In this document: piece after piece, positions 45,336-54,368 of the stretch
Numbering within the stretch: the first letter of the stretch is position 1
Layout of the letters: each line of letters begins with the position of its first letter
Position numbers and translations under genes: made by a program
The notes under the pieces: model-generated
What the model was told of the DNA's origin: nothing
What the model saw: only the letters and a program-made list of their open reading frames with translations
Databases searched by the model: none
DNA from: Malonomonas rubra DSM 5091
Lineage (GTDB): Bacteria > Desulfobacterota > Desulfuromonadia > Desulfuromonadales > Geopsychrobacteraceae
Length of the DNA stretch: 64,000 nucleotides
NCBI RefSeq assembly: GCF_900142125.1
Contig: NZ_FQZT01000010.1
Span: 1 to 64,000, forward strand
Direction of reading: 5' to 3'

Positions 45336-45628
45336 GAAGAGCAGGGTTCTACCAGGCAAAGGTTATTCAATAAACGAATAATTTCTTTAACATCAGCCTC
45401 TTCAGTTTGCTTGGGACCATTGGCGATGGCCAGTTCAGAGGCAAGATGATTTAGCGTATTGGGACCGGCCTGTAATTTGCGAAGAATACTGACAACAACA
45501 GGCGATAAAAGGTGCACATCAGCTGAGCCGGAATGATAGACAACAAACTCATCTCCCCACTGCCGCCAAACCAATCTTAAACCTTCACAAATTTTCCATT
45601 TTGAAGGGAAGCTCTGCAAACCAGTCAC
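45332..45628 (-). CDS. PqqD-family peptide-binding protein (HPr-rel-A type)
   Basis: This 98-aa PqqD-like winged-helix domain has LRLVWRQWGDEFVVYHSGSADVHLLSPVVVSILRKLQAGP, matching the RiPP recognition-element fold that binds leader peptides. It uses a GTG start. It is the first of the PqqD/HprK/nucleotidyltransferase trio and follows 15 bases after the Tat-like secreted protein gene. The fold predicts presentation of a peptide substrate to the modifying enzymes. Confidence 0.85.
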   Translation of the reverse strand: MTGLQSFPSKWKICEGLRLVWRQWGDEFVVYHSGSADVHLLSPVVVSILRKLQAGPNTLNHLASELAIANGPKQTEEADVKEIIRLLNNLCLVEPCSS

Positions 45629-45643
45629 AACTCAAAAAAGCAT

Positions 45644-46198
45644 TCAGGTCCAGGTTGTATCTAGGAAGCTATTGAAATCTATGAAGCCACCAAGCTCATC
45701 GAGGGTAGTGTAATCACTGAGCAGATATTCACCCCAAAGTTGATGAACATCTGCCACAGACAACACGTAGTCATCAAAATAATAGGCATTGAGCAGAGCT
45801 GCGACGAAATGTGCGCCAGGCGGATAGACAGAATAATCAGTTAAAAACAAAACCTCATACATGCTGGCATCGCCGAATAAGTTTCCAGCAAAACCATATG
45901 TTGCATCATGATACGGGGTGGATAAGGTGAAAGGAGCTGGCCACAAGACTTCCTTATCGTTTTTCCCTGCCATTCTGTTTTTCCAGGCACCAGGGCTTAA
46001 ACCGAGGACACATTGATCATCCTCGTGCCCAGACAGGTTCCCGGATGTCAGTCCAGACAAACCGCAGCGTTCAGCCAAAACCGGTCGACTGAAGGCAGAC
46101 AAAACAAGTGGCACCGAAACAACAGCACCTTTTTTCATAAAGGTACGACGATCAGAACCAGCCTCAATCTCTTCGCGAATTTCTTTATTCTCTTCCAT
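45644..46198 (-). CDS. Tat-like exported protein with SPGAWKNR domain
   Basis: This 184-aa protein starts with a hydrophilic stretch, then a twin-arginine-like signal (SDRRTFMKKGAVVSVPLVLS, cleavage near VLA at about residue 41). The mature part carries LSPGAWKNRM and later AALLNAYYF, features shared with the CxxTPGxWKN domain seen in secreted surface proteins. No PEP-CTERM-like tail is present. It precedes the PqqD/HprK/nucleotidyltransferase genes as the first gene, so it may be their substrate; this is inference. A possible sigma-54 promoter lies about 95 bases upstream. Confidence 0.75.
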   Translation of the reverse strand: MEENKEIREEIEAGSDRRTFMKKGAVVSVPLVLSAFSRPVLAERCGLSGLTSGNLSGHEDDQCVLGLSPGAWKNRMAGKNDKEVLWPAPFTLSTPYHDATYGFAGNLFGDASMYEVLFLTDYSVYPPGAHFVAALLNAYYFDDYVLSVADVHQLWGEYLLSDYTTLDELGGFIDFNSFLDTTWT

Positions 46199-46291
46199 CT
46201 CAAATCCCTTGGCCTTATAGAGCCTGTTCGGATATTTGCTGTATATTTAAAAGTATATAGCAAGAATAAGCTACAGTACAGTGCTTGTAGA

Positions 46292-46307
46292 CGCAAATTT
46301 CATGCCG
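46292..46307 (-). promoter_or_regulatory. Candidate sigma-54 promoter of the Tat-protein/PqqD/HprK operon
   Basis: On the minus strand CGGCATG-AAAT-TTGCG keeps the essential GG-N10-GC spacing of -24/-12 promoters (GG at 46306-46305, GC at 46294-46293). The nearby PrsR is a sigma-54 activator. The -24 box matches the consensus only partly. Confidence 0.5.
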
Positions 46308-46441
46308 TACATTTTCAACACAGCACATCAAGTGCAACCCATTGATTTCCCTAAAAAGGGTCTAGGACTCTTGCTAATAAGAAACAGCCAACCATATAGC
46401 TGTAAAAAAAATCGACACCTCAATCACCTCTATTAACTGCC

Positions 46442-47689
46442 TTAATTTACAAGCCTATTCGCAAAAGGCGTGTAAAGAGGGTCTCCTACTAAAATCATCT
46501 GCCAGGACAAAAATGGCACGCTCAGGAAATATGCTTCTGCCAGGCTGTAATAGCCATCTGCCAATACGCGAAAAAACACTTCAGGTACGGGAAATGCCTG
46601 CACATAAGGCTCGCCTACAGGTCCAATGGTGGCGGCCACCCCTTCTTCCAGCATGCGCTTGCACCAGACCTGACTTTTCCCGGTTCGCAAGGTACTGCAT
46701 TCACTGCTGGCAATGTGATAGCCAACCGCCCCTTTGCGCCACTGAAAAGCATCCACATATTGATGATGACTGTACCAGCCAGAATAAAGCGCTGCGTCTT
46801 TCGCTTCACCTGCCTGAAATAATCTCTGCTGATCATCAAGGACAACCGGCATCAGCTTCTTACTTTTTATAAAATCAGCCGTCAAATGAAGTGAGTTATC
46901 ATAAAAAGCGTATCCCTTTAAACTCTTTCCGGGTTGAGGCTTTTTCCAGCGAGCATCAATATAAGCCTTCCCCTGCAAGCCTTCCTTTTCAACGGCGAGA
47001 CTGTCATCGATTACGCGTTTGACGATATCGACCGTAGGAGCATCAAGCCGCGAGACAAAAAGAACTTCGTTTTTGCTTATGTCCAGCTGGCGATTTTTAT
47101 AGCCGACAAAAAATGGGTTCGCTGTCCAGCCCTTCAAAGGATATTCATCAACCAAAACCAAAGTTAATTCAGAATCAACCGCCGCTCGATAATCTTTTTT
47201 CTTTATTCTTTTAATTTCAGCATCCAGTACAGACTGCTGAGATTTCAGGCTTTTCTGTTTCTCTGTTTCCTGCTTATCCAAAGCTTTCAGCTGTTCCGAT
47301 ATGGCTTTCCTTTGGCCCTGCAGTTCTTCAAGCTTCTTTTTTTCTGCAGAAGAAAGACGTGGCGGGTCAATACGCAACGGTATTCCACGAACCGTTACAA
47401 GACACTTGATCTCTTTATCACGCATCCTTTTTTGCAAAAATTTGCGAACAGGTTTGGCTATTTCAGAATTGTATCGATCACGATCAATAAAAATGCGATC
47501 CGTCGTAGCAATTTTTAAAAGGTTTTTTTTCGGGATGTTCCGCGCTTTCATGTAATAACGGGCAAGATCAACGCTGTCGTGATAGAGACCATTCGCCACA
47601 ACAACAATTTCGCCTGGTTGCAACGCAAAACTGGGGGGAGAAAAGAAAAGAAAAGACCACGAAATCAAAACGCTGCATATAAGCTTCAT
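46442..47689 (-). CDS. TIGR03790-family exported protein
   Basis: This 415-aa exported protein has a signal peptide (MKLICSVLISWSFLFFSPPSFA). It matches the TIGR03790 family pattern: LQPGEIVVVANGLYHDSVDLARYYMKARNIPKKN at the start, CLVTVRGIPLRI, and the C-terminal GPVGEPYVQAFPVPEVFFRVLADGYYSLAEAYFLSVPFLSWQMILVGDPLYTPF. A charged coiled-coil-like insert (about 120-170, rich in K/E/Q) is present. The family resembles caspase-fold surface proteins, but no activity is proven. Divergent to the CapA gene. Confidence 0.85.
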   Translation of the reverse strand: MKLICSVLISWSFLFFSPPSFALQPGEIVVVANGLYHDSVDLARYYMKARNIPKKNLLKIATTDRIFIDRDRYNSEIAKPVRKFLQKRMRDKEIKCLVTVRGIPLRIDPPRLSSAEKKKLEELQGQRKAISEQLKALDKQETEKQKSLKSQQSVLDAEIKRIKKKDYRAAVDSELTLVLVDEYPLKGWTANPFFVGYKNRQLDISKNEVLFVSRLDAPTVDIVKRVIDDSLAVEKEGLQGKAYIDARWKKPQPGKSLKGYAFYDNSLHLTADFIKSKKLMPVVLDDQQRLFQAGEAKDAALYSGWYSHHQYVDAFQWRKGAVGYHIASSECSTLRTGKSQVWCKRMLEEGVAATIGPVGEPYVQAFPVPEVFFRVLADGYYSLAEAYFLSVPFLSWQMILVGDPLYTPFANRLVN

Positions 47690-47804
47690 CAGGACACCGA
47701 ACGGATAAGATTGAAAAATAACGGCATAATAGATATCTTAACTGACAGTGCTATCAGGGTCTAACCTTTACAACATATTCCCTCACCCCAGATGGATTTC
47801 TTCT

Positions 47805-48890
47805 GTGCCAGACACGACAAATTCAAAAACACTAAGACTGATCGCTATCGGCGACCTGATGATGACAATCAAGCCGGGGGAACCCCAGCAACGCGGACTT
47901 GAGTCACTCTCTGCTGAAATCAGGGAGTTATTCAAATCAGCCGACATTGTCCTGGCAAACCTTGAATGCACAAGCCCCAGCGACAAAAAAGTCGCAACTG
48001 AACCCCGTGTCTTTGCAACAGAAGAACAAATACTCAGCTTGAAAAATACCGGGATCACACTTGTCAACCTTGGCAACAACCACTGCTTTGACGGCACGGA
48101 CGAAGGTTTCCAGAAGACCATTCGACTGCTGCGAGAGCTTGGCTTGCCATATTTCGGCGCCGGGATAAATCTCGAAGAGGCAGAAAAGCCGATCATCATC
48201 AACAAAAACGGCATTCGCACTGCGTTCGTCTCTGTCGTTGACAAATCAAGTGGTATGTACCGCTTTGCCTCAGAAGAGACCAGCGGTGTCGCGTTGCTTA
48301 ATAAAGACCGCCTGTGTCAGCAGATAAGTGAACTTAAAAAACAGGTCGACCAGATTGTCATTTCGCCACATTGGGGGGATGAGCGTTTTCGCTTTCCTTC
48401 CCCCCAGCAAAGGGAAGAAGCAAAAGCCTTTATTGATGCCGGCGCAACGATGATTTTCGGTCATCATCCTCATGTCATCCAAGGGCTTGAATATTACAAC
48501 GATTGCCCCGTCGTCTATTCTCTTGGTAATTTCATGGCCAGTGATGTGTATTGGGAAAGTGGCGATGTTCTGACCTGGAATCGTTTTGAAAGAACAAGTG
48601 CGCTTATAATCTGTGAGTTTGATCAGGAAGGAGTGCAAAAACTGGAACAGCTTGCCATCTATGATGATGGTGAACTTATCCAGATTGACCGCTCAAAAGA
48701 AGGCAAATACTACCTGGAACGGGCTTATAATTCCCTGCAGAGGAAAACGCTGGAAAAGCATTATCGCAGGGAAAAGTTTCGCGTCAGAAAACTTCTCCCA
48801 ATCATCAACAAGCTTCAGTGGCACGAGGTGAAACGGATCAGGCCTCAGCACCTGATTAAAGCCATCAAGCTTCTTACAGGGAAAATTTAG
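47805..48890 (+). CDS. CapA-family (PGA synthesis-like) metallophosphatase-fold protein
   Basis: This roughly 361-aa protein of the CapA family has LRLIAIGDLMMT at the start, NLECTSPSD, NLGNNHCFDGTDEGF and SPHWGDERFRFPSPQQREEAKAFIDAGATMIFGHHPHVIQGLEYY, the metal-site histidines and aspartates of the family. The start is uncertain: GTG 47805 directly precedes the conserved part, and a GTG at 47748 is the other candidate. No signal peptide is evident. It is one of few plus-strand genes in the island; its stop overlaps the convergent beta-helix gene's stop by four bases. Confidence 0.85.
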   Translation: MPDTTNSKTLRLIAIGDLMMTIKPGEPQQRGLESLSAEIRELFKSADIVLANLECTSPSDKKVATEPRVFATEEQILSLKNTGITLVNLGNNHCFDGTDEGFQKTIRLLRELGLPYFGAGINLEEAEKPIIINKNGIRTAFVSVVDKSSGMYRFASEETSGVALLNKDRLCQQISELKKQVDQIVISPHWGDERFRFPSPQQREEAKAFIDAGATMIFGHHPHVIQGLEYYNDCPVVYSLGNFMASDVYWESGDVLTWNRFERTSALIICEFDQEGVQKLEQLAIYDDGELIQIDRSKEGKYYLERAYNSLQRKTLEKHYRREKFRVRKLLPIINKLQWHEVKRIRPQHLIKAIKLLTGKI

Positions 48891-50296
48891 TTTTTGTCTC
48901 TTTTCCTTCTGCGCCGTTTACGATTTCTTGCCACATGCGGACGAATCATCACCCAACCCAATGCACCAACCCCCAAGGCACCAGCAGAAACAGTCGCAAT
49001 AACTGCCAGCCAACGGTCATCGACAAGAGCTACTGATCCAAGCGAAGATGTCACGGGAAGAATCGGCAGCAAATCGATATCTGCAAATTCGACAGTCGCT
49101 GACCATGGTTTGTAGGCAGCAGGTCCAACCTGCTCAATACGCGGGTCATCGTTTGTCACCGATAATCGGCCCGAATGGTCATCTTCAATCTGGAATTGAA
49201 ATTTGTAGCCCCCATGGTTCTCTCTCACGGGCAAGCTTTTTTCGACGTCTTTTTCGGAGGCATCCCATACGTTCTTCTGAAAAACAAAGCTTTGCGGCAG
49301 AGTTCCTCGCCCGACATTGATGAAATTGCGTTTTTTGTCACCAAGCACAACCAGATTGTTTTCAAAGATTCCGGTCTGGCTCGGGGCGAATCGCGGGTTT
49401 TCAGTTTCCTGCAGGATTCGACCCAGCCATTTTTGCGGACGAATGAAAAGGTTATGCGAAACCAAGCTGTTCTGTGTAGTCACCCAGGAGAGTTGAGCTT
49501 CCCCACCAACAAAAACATTGCCTTTCACCTGGATACTATCAGCTTCGTAAGCCGTTTCCGCAGGTCGGAAATATTTCAACCCTGTTGAGCCACCAATCTG
49601 GACCATTCGCGTTCCTGCGTTTTCAAAATAATTATTCTGCAACAGGATTAAACGGGAACCGCCTTTCATCTGAGCCCCGACAGCAGTTCGGTAGCCTTCC
49701 TTACCGACAATTGTCGAATTTTCAATGACACCATGATGGCATCCGACCATGTCAATCGCAGCGCCTCCCCAGCCCTCGAAGTGACTATTGCGAATAATAA
49801 AGTGGTCAACTCCGGACATTTTCAAGGCATCGTTGTTGCCTTTAGGGCCAGTATCAAGAACGGTGATATTGTCCAGAATGATATGGTGAGAAGGCTGGCC
49901 AATTTTACCGCCATCATCGATATTGATACCGTTCGTCGTAAAACCTTTAAAAGTTATATTTTTGAATTTGATATAAGAGGAATTGCTGACTTTGAGACCT
50001 TCTCCGCGGCCTTCAAAAATTGGTGGGTTGTCTGGGTCGGAGCCTTCGATAACGATAGGGGCATCAGGAAGACCATTAACATTCCGGAAAGCAAAACCAC
50101 GATTATAATTTCCTGCTGGAATGATAACCGTTGTCCCGGGACGAATATTTCTGAGCACCTCGTTTAGTTCTGCACTGCCAGAAACATAAACGTGCGTTCC
50201 GTATTGTTCTTTTTCGAAGGTTACAACTTCTGCTTCTGAGAAAGACAAGAATCCAGACAAAGCCACTAAAACCATAACCATTTTTATGGTTTTCAT
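48887..50296 (-). CDS. Exported right-handed beta-helix protein with C-terminal membrane anchor
   Basis: This 469-aa protein has a signal peptide (ends near FSEA), then a pectate-lyase/PL6-like beta-helix (TVIIPAGNYNRGFAFRNVNG, and many HxIIxNxxF-type turns up to about residue 340). The C-terminus has a transmembrane segment (about 428-449) followed by a strongly basic tail (RNRKRRRRKR). That layout resembles an exosortase sorting signal but lacks a recognisable PEP-like motif. Likely a surface polysaccharide-binding or lyase-like protein; activity is unproven. GGGAGGT precedes the ATG. Confidence 0.82.
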   Translation of the reverse strand: MKTIKMVMVLVALSGFLSFSEAEVVTFEKEQYGTHVYVSGSAELNEVLRNIRPGTTVIIPAGNYNRGFAFRNVNGLPDAPIVIEGSDPDNPPIFEGRGEGLKVSNSSYIKFKNITFKGFTTNGINIDDGGKIGQPSHHIILDNITVLDTGPKGNNDALKMSGVDHFIIRNSHFEGWGGAAIDMVGCHHGVIENSTIVGKEGYRTAVGAQMKGGSRLILLQNNYFENAGTRMVQIGGSTGLKYFRPAETAYEADSIQVKGNVFVGGEAQLSWVTTQNSLVSHNLFIRPQKWLGRILQETENPRFAPSQTGIFENNLVVLGDKKRNFINVGRGTLPQSFVFQKNVWDASEKDVEKSLPVRENHGGYKFQFQIEDDHSGRLSVTNDDPRIEQVGPAAYKPWSATVEFADIDLLPILPVTSSLGSVALVDDRWLAVIATVSAGALGVGALGWVMIRPHVARNRKRRRRKRDKN

Positions 50297-50311
50297 ACCT
50301 CCCCCAAAAAA

Positions 50312-50902
50312 TCAGTTTGAAAATGGTTTATGGAGCTTTACTTTTTTATTATCAAGGATCTTTGTCTGAAGGCTCCTCATCTTTTTTTCCCAATGAGAAC
50401 CAGTCCGCAATCCGCTATTGATTGCTTGCAAAGCTTTTTCACGATCTCCAACAAACCAAAGCAATTCAGCATAGTAATACCAAACCTTTCCACTTTTAGG
50501 CGCTTTTCTGAGAAAAGTTTGGTAGTCAGAAAGAGCTTTTTGATAAGAACCTAATGCAGCAAAGCATTCAGCACGGTATTTTAGAGTTGAGGGAAATTTT
50601 TTTCCTAAAGGATCATTTTTTAAAATCAAATTCAGATCTTTAATTGCTTCAGCATTCAGCCCTGCACGGCTATAAATTGCTGCTCTTTTATAATACATTC
50701 CAAGGTTAGAAGGTTGGGCTTTGATAGCTTCATTAATGTAAGAGATAGCCAGGAACTCTTTCCCTTCTTGCTTGCTCATTTTCTCAGCTAGCGAAGCAAG
50801 ATTGTGAGCATATTGCTGACGGGTAATAGCATCAACCGGCGCAAATTGAGCCAACAGAAAAAAAACTATAACAACAATGAAGCTTTTATTTAACATCGCC
50901 AT
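50312..50902 (-). CDS. Exported TPR-repeat protein
   Basis: This 196-aa protein has an N-terminal hydrophobic signal (FIVVIVFFLLAQFAPVDA) and four to five tetratricopeptide-like repeats (SYINEAIKAQPSNLGMYYKRAAIYSRAGLNAEAIKDLN and others). It probably works as a periplasmic adaptor in polysaccharide export. It overlaps the D-aminopeptidase gene stop by 13 bases and lies 15 bases before the beta-helix gene, so the three are one transcript. Confidence 0.85.
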   Translation of the reverse strand: MAMLNKSFIVVIVFFLLAQFAPVDAITRQQYAHNLASLAEKMSKQEGKEFLAISYINEAIKAQPSNLGMYYKRAAIYSRAGLNAEAIKDLNLILKNDPLGKKFPSTLKYRAECFAALGSYQKALSDYQTFLRKAPKSGKVWYYYAELLWFVGDREKALQAINSGLRTGSHWEKKMRSLQTKILDNKKVKLHKPFSN

Positions 50903-51675
50903 TCCAACATGCTTGAATGTTCACGCATAATCGAGGAGAAACCCGAATAACGCCACCCAGAACGCTTCACTCTGGCCTTAAATGCCTTGAAGATTTTTTT
51001 AAAGCGTATCTCAATTGTGATCGGCTTGGCAAACTTGAAAGCCTGCATGCTTTCAAGTTTGTTTACAGAATCCGTCACCCGCTGATAAATTTCATTTTCA
51101 GCAGAGCTTGGATGTTTGCTATAAGCGCAGGTTCTGCCGTAGGCGATTTTTGTTTCCACAGTTTCAACCCATGGCGCAAACTGTCGTGCCTCTGCACACC
51201 CCTTGTCATCGCTCGAAACAAAGATCAACGGCACTTCAAGTTCTCCTGCAACTGCCGCATCCAGTGCAATTTCACCAACTGGTTGCCCATTTGCACGGAT
51301 CTCCGCGTATGCCCACGGACTGTACGTATGGGCCAGTACCGCATCCGGCGTTCCTTCCATGGCATGATAGCCGATCATCAAAACCCCGGCATAAGATTCA
51401 TCCAGCAATGGAAAACGCCTGTCAAAACCTGCACCGAGAATTATTTCACAACGCGGTTCAAGCTTATCGAAAACCAGGTTGGAACCAACGCCGTGGTTAT
51501 CCCAGACAATAACCTTTTCCGCCCCGCAATCGAAAAGAGCTCTCGCCGCTGCGTCCGCCTCACGGGTTGCCTGTTCACGGGCAAAAACCATGTCACGAGA
51601 ATCGCTCAACGCTTTTCCCGGTTCTCCTACGACACAGGCGGGGCCATCGCAGTCTACGGCAATCATGAATTTCAA
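50890..51675 (-). CDS. M55-family D-aminopeptidase-like protein
   Basis: This 261-aa zinc peptidase of family M55 (DppA-like) has KFMIAVDCDG at the start, EKVIVWDNHGVGSN, and the metal-site LMIGYHAMEGTPDAVLAHTYSPW. It would cleave D-amino-acid dipeptides. The start is TTG 51675 with GGAGG seven bases upstream; the open frame further out is made of repeat sequence and is not used. No oligopeptide transporter is nearby, which is unusual for DppA and suggests a cell-wall or surface-polymer role. Confidence 0.83.
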   Translation of the reverse strand: MKFMIAVDCDGPACVVGEPGKALSDSRDMVFAREQATREADAAARALFDCGAEKVIVWDNHGVGSNLVFDKLEPRCEIILGAGFDRRFPLLDESYAGVLMIGYHAMEGTPDAVLAHTYSPWAYAEIRANGQPVGEIALDAAVAGELEVPLIFVSSDDKGCAEARQFAPWVETVETKIAYGRTCAYSKHPSSAENEIYQRVTDSVNKLESMQAFKFAKPITIEIRFKKIFKAFKARVKRSGWRYSGFSSIMREHSSMLEWRC

Positions 51676-51690
51676 AGCTAAGCCTCCATT

Positions 51691-51820
51691 GGCCACGGAC
51701 ACACACAGACGTACACAGACATGATCTAAACCCTTAAAAGCCACTACACTCTTGTATATAGGTTTATAGATTTTGAAATCAGAGGCTTCGTCCAGCTCTT
51801 GTCCGTGTGTGTCTGTGGCA
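51691..51820. repeat. Inverted-repeat-bounded intergenic element A
   Basis: GGCCACGGACACACACAGAC (51691-51710) is mirrored by the complement of TGCCACAGACACACACGGAC (51801-51820), 18 of 20 positions matching. The 90 bases between have no open frame. It fills most of the gap between the CapK-like and D-aminopeptidase genes. Same family as elements B, C, D and E. Confidence 0.85.
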
Positions 51821-51832
51821 ATAAACAGGTTT

Positions 51833-53212
51833 TTATGCTGTAAAATCTCTCTTGCTATACAGCTCTTCTGCAACCTTGCTGATGACCGGTCGATACTTCC
51901 CCGACTTAGCCGGTTTGATGTCATCTACAATCTCTACCTCAATCAGATCATCTCCCCCCAGACGTTTGGATGCCTGATCGCGGACCCTCTCTTCACCATC
52001 GTCTGGGAAGCGTTCATCAACGACAATTCGAAATCTCACTTCACCTATTTTATCCTGCACAACCTGGAACTTTACAATCCCCGGCACTGAACGGGCGATA
52101 TAGATGAACGAATAACCGACTACCCACTTTCCTTCTTTGGTTACAACGAATTCGACAGCCCGGCCACCGCTAATTTTGATACTCGACAAGGTTCTGCCAC
52201 AGGCACATGGTTCCTTCGACAGTGTGACAATATCACCTGTCCGGTAGCGGATAACCGGAAATGCAGGTCCGACGATATTGGTAACAACCAGCTCCCCTTC
52301 CCCATCGACAGGCTCAAGTGTTTCAGGATTGATCGTCTCAAGAATAAGCTGCTCATCCATGCAATGCATCGTTCCGTGCTCACATTCATGCCCAATCAAG
52401 CCTGCTTCACGCAAGCCGTAGGAGTCACAGACTGGAACACCGAACCCATCGGCAATCAATTGCCTATCAACTTCAGAAAGCATTTCGCTTGTTGTGATGA
52501 TGACAGTCAAACCATTCGACTTGAGCTCTTTCAGGTTGATGCCCAGAGATTCAGCCATGGTCACCGTCAAAACAAAAGTACTTGGGTAGCCGAAGATGCA
52601 CTTCGGTTTCCACTGCAGCCATTGTTCAAAATATCCCTTTAGCCTTGCAGGGGTAACTTCAAAACCATTGGTCAGGCCATCGTTAATCAACCAGTCACGG
52701 AAGCGTTTGATTTTGTCCTGCTTGTTCAACTCGATCGGCGATCCCCAGTAATAGAGCTCCTTTTCACCGCGACGTACACCCACCCATTCGTGACCACGCA
52801 TGCGTGCAGCATTAATCTGGGCTTCCCGTGTTGACGAGGTATAAAACTCCAGCGCTTCGTTAGTTGACCCACTGGTGCGCACCATCTGCAGTCGCTTCCC
52901 CTCTTCGCGCCACACCATCTGCTCACGCTGACTGCGGATGATGTCTTTATCGAGTAATGGAAATTTCTTCAGGTCATCCAAGGATTGGATAAATTCCGGT
53001 GAGATCGAATTATCATCCATCAACTGCCGCCAATAGGGCGTATGATCACAGGCTGTACGAACGATTGACTGAAGACGCTCTAACTGCAATTGACGGATTT
53101 GTTCTTGGGGCAAACGCTCAGATCTGAGCAGTTCAGATAAAACCGAGAAGCTGTTGCGACCGAGAAGCTGCTCTTGCAGTTTGAAAATATTTCTGGCGAT
53201 AAATGGAAGCAT
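51833..53212 (-). CDS. CapK-like phenylacetate-CoA-ligase-family protein
   Basis: This 459-aa member of the adenylate-forming phenylacetate-CoA ligase/CapK group has RTSGSTNEALEF (P-loop), SYGLREAGLIGHECEHG, VIRYRTGDIVTL and CACGRTLSSIKISGGRAVEFVV. CapK relatives occur in many capsule and exosortase-linked loci, where they are thought to activate an acyl group for attachment to a glycan; the substrate is unknown. It starts at ATG. It is in the same transcript direction as the other surface genes. Confidence 0.9.
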   Translation of the reverse strand: MLPFIARNIFKLQEQLLGRNSFSVLSELLRSERLPQEQIRQLQLERLQSIVRTACDHTPYWRQLMDDNSISPEFIQSLDDLKKFPLLDKDIIRSQREQMVWREEGKRLQMVRTSGSTNEALEFYTSSTREAQINAARMRGHEWVGVRRGEKELYYWGSPIELNKQDKIKRFRDWLINDGLTNGFEVTPARLKGYFEQWLQWKPKCIFGYPSTFVLTVTMAESLGINLKELKSNGLTVIITTSEMLSEVDRQLIADGFGVPVCDSYGLREAGLIGHECEHGTMHCMDEQLILETINPETLEPVDGEGELVVTNIVGPAFPVIRYRTGDIVTLSKEPCACGRTLSSIKISGGRAVEFVVTKEGKWVVGYSFIYIARSVPGIVKFQVVQDKIGEVRFRIVVDERFPDDGEERVRDQASKRLGGDDLIEVEIVDDIKPAKSGKYRPVISKVAEELYSKRDFTA

Positions 53213-53230
53213 TTAAAACCTCTATTAAAT

Positions 53231-53350
53231 TGCCACAGACACACACGGACAAGGGCTGGACAAAATCAAAGAACCAAAATCTTCAAAACAAAAAACATAA
53301 AAGTTCTTTTTTTAGGTTTTGTCTGTGTACGTCTGTGTGCGTCCGTGGCT
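53231..53350. repeat. Inverted-repeat-bounded intergenic element B
   Basis: TGCCACAGACACACACGGAC (53231-53250) is mirrored by GTCTGTGTGCGTCCGTGGCT (53331-53350). The latter's end reads into the stop codon of the deacetylase gene (TAG at 53351-53349). The interior is AT-rich without an open frame. Confidence 0.85.
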
Positions 53351-54356
53351 AAAACCAATAAAAATTATTCAATCCTTGAACAAATTTCCTCGTCAAAGCC
53401 CTAACAGGCTTATTAATCGTGCACGGCGGTACGGCAACGGGCTTATAGCCATTTTCTTTTACTAATTTACCAAGTTCAGCAAAATTCCGTGTTGGATATT
53501 TGTCCCTGTTTTCATCCAGCCACTGGCAGAATTTCTCAAACCGGCGAGTCACAATTCTGTTCACCCTACCATCACGATACTGTTTATCTCGCACCTTGAA
53601 CAGGCTGAAGCTATGAAGAATAACAACCGCATCGCCACCAGCATCGCAGATCATTTTGACGGCATCCCGGCATTCTTCAAAAGAGGATCCCATCAGGTCG
53701 ACCGGCTTAGCGGGATAAAGTCCTGGAACATCCGGTTGCTGATACGCTGACAACGCCACTTCCAACACATCACCGTACCACTTCGAGCCGTTATAACGTT
53801 CCGTCTCCTGAAAACGGCACTGGCCACCGACATAGGGAAAGGTATAACTGCTGTCGATCCAAAGGCCGGCACGACTCATTGCCTCTAGCGTGGACTCTGA
53901 AGCGCCCATGTTTCCAGCCCGAAACGCTATCGGTCTCAGACCACTCCATTCTTGCAAAAGATCGGCGCCCTTGACCAACATTTCGGCCTGTCTCTCAACC
54001 GACAGATCAGCCATCTGGTCGGTCATCTGATACTCTTCACCCGCCTTGTATTGACTGTAGTGGATATGGTTCGGATGAATATGCAGCTGGACATCCTGCC
54101 CGCAGTCGATCAGGTGTTGGACAACCGGCTCAGTTTCTCCGGGATAACCGAGCTCGGCGTTGAAAGGTTCTGTGAAGAAAGTCGCTTTAACATTCGAACG
54201 ATCAAGGATGTCACAGATCAGAGGAATGCCGAGTTGCTTATTTCCGTACTCTCCCATCATTCCCAGACGGGGTGGTACCGGCTTGAGGCTCGGATCATTC
54301 CAGGCCCCTCCCATGCTACATTCGACATCGAACGTTATAAAAACACCAGGTTTCAT
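53349..54356 (-). CDS. Polysaccharide-deacetylase-like protein
   Basis: This 335-aa NodB-fold protein has FITFDVECSMGGAW at the N-terminus (catalytic and metal aspartate), LHIHPNHIH for the metal histidines, FRAGNMG and VVILHSFS near the C-terminus. It is likely a cytoplasmic or peripheral deacetylase acting on the repeat unit. The upstream frame to 54380 comes from repeat sequence; ATG 54356 (after AGAGG) is the start. The final TAG is contributed by repeat element B. Confidence 0.87.
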   Translation of the reverse strand: MKPGVFITFDVECSMGGAWNDPSLKPVPPRLGMMGEYGNKQLGIPLICDILDRSNVKATFFTEPFNAELGYPGETEPVVQHLIDCGQDVQLHIHPNHIHYSQYKAGEEYQMTDQMADLSVERQAEMLVKGADLLQEWSGLRPIAFRAGNMGASESTLEAMSRAGLWIDSSYTFPYVGGQCRFQETERYNGSKWYGDVLEVALSAYQQPDVPGLYPAKPVDLMGSSFEECRDAVKMICDAGGDAVVILHSFSLFKVRDKQYRDGRVNRIVTRRFEKFCQWLDENRDKYPTRNFAELGKLVKENGYKPVAVPPCTINKPVRALTRKFVQGLNNFYWF

Positions 54357-54368
54357 AAGACCTCTATT

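Noticed and set aside
51676-51924. N-terminal extension of the D-aminopeptidase with VCVRLCVSVANGG
   Set aside because: The residues are a translation of the intergenic repeat; the GGAGG-supported TTG start at 51675 gives the proper family N-terminus.
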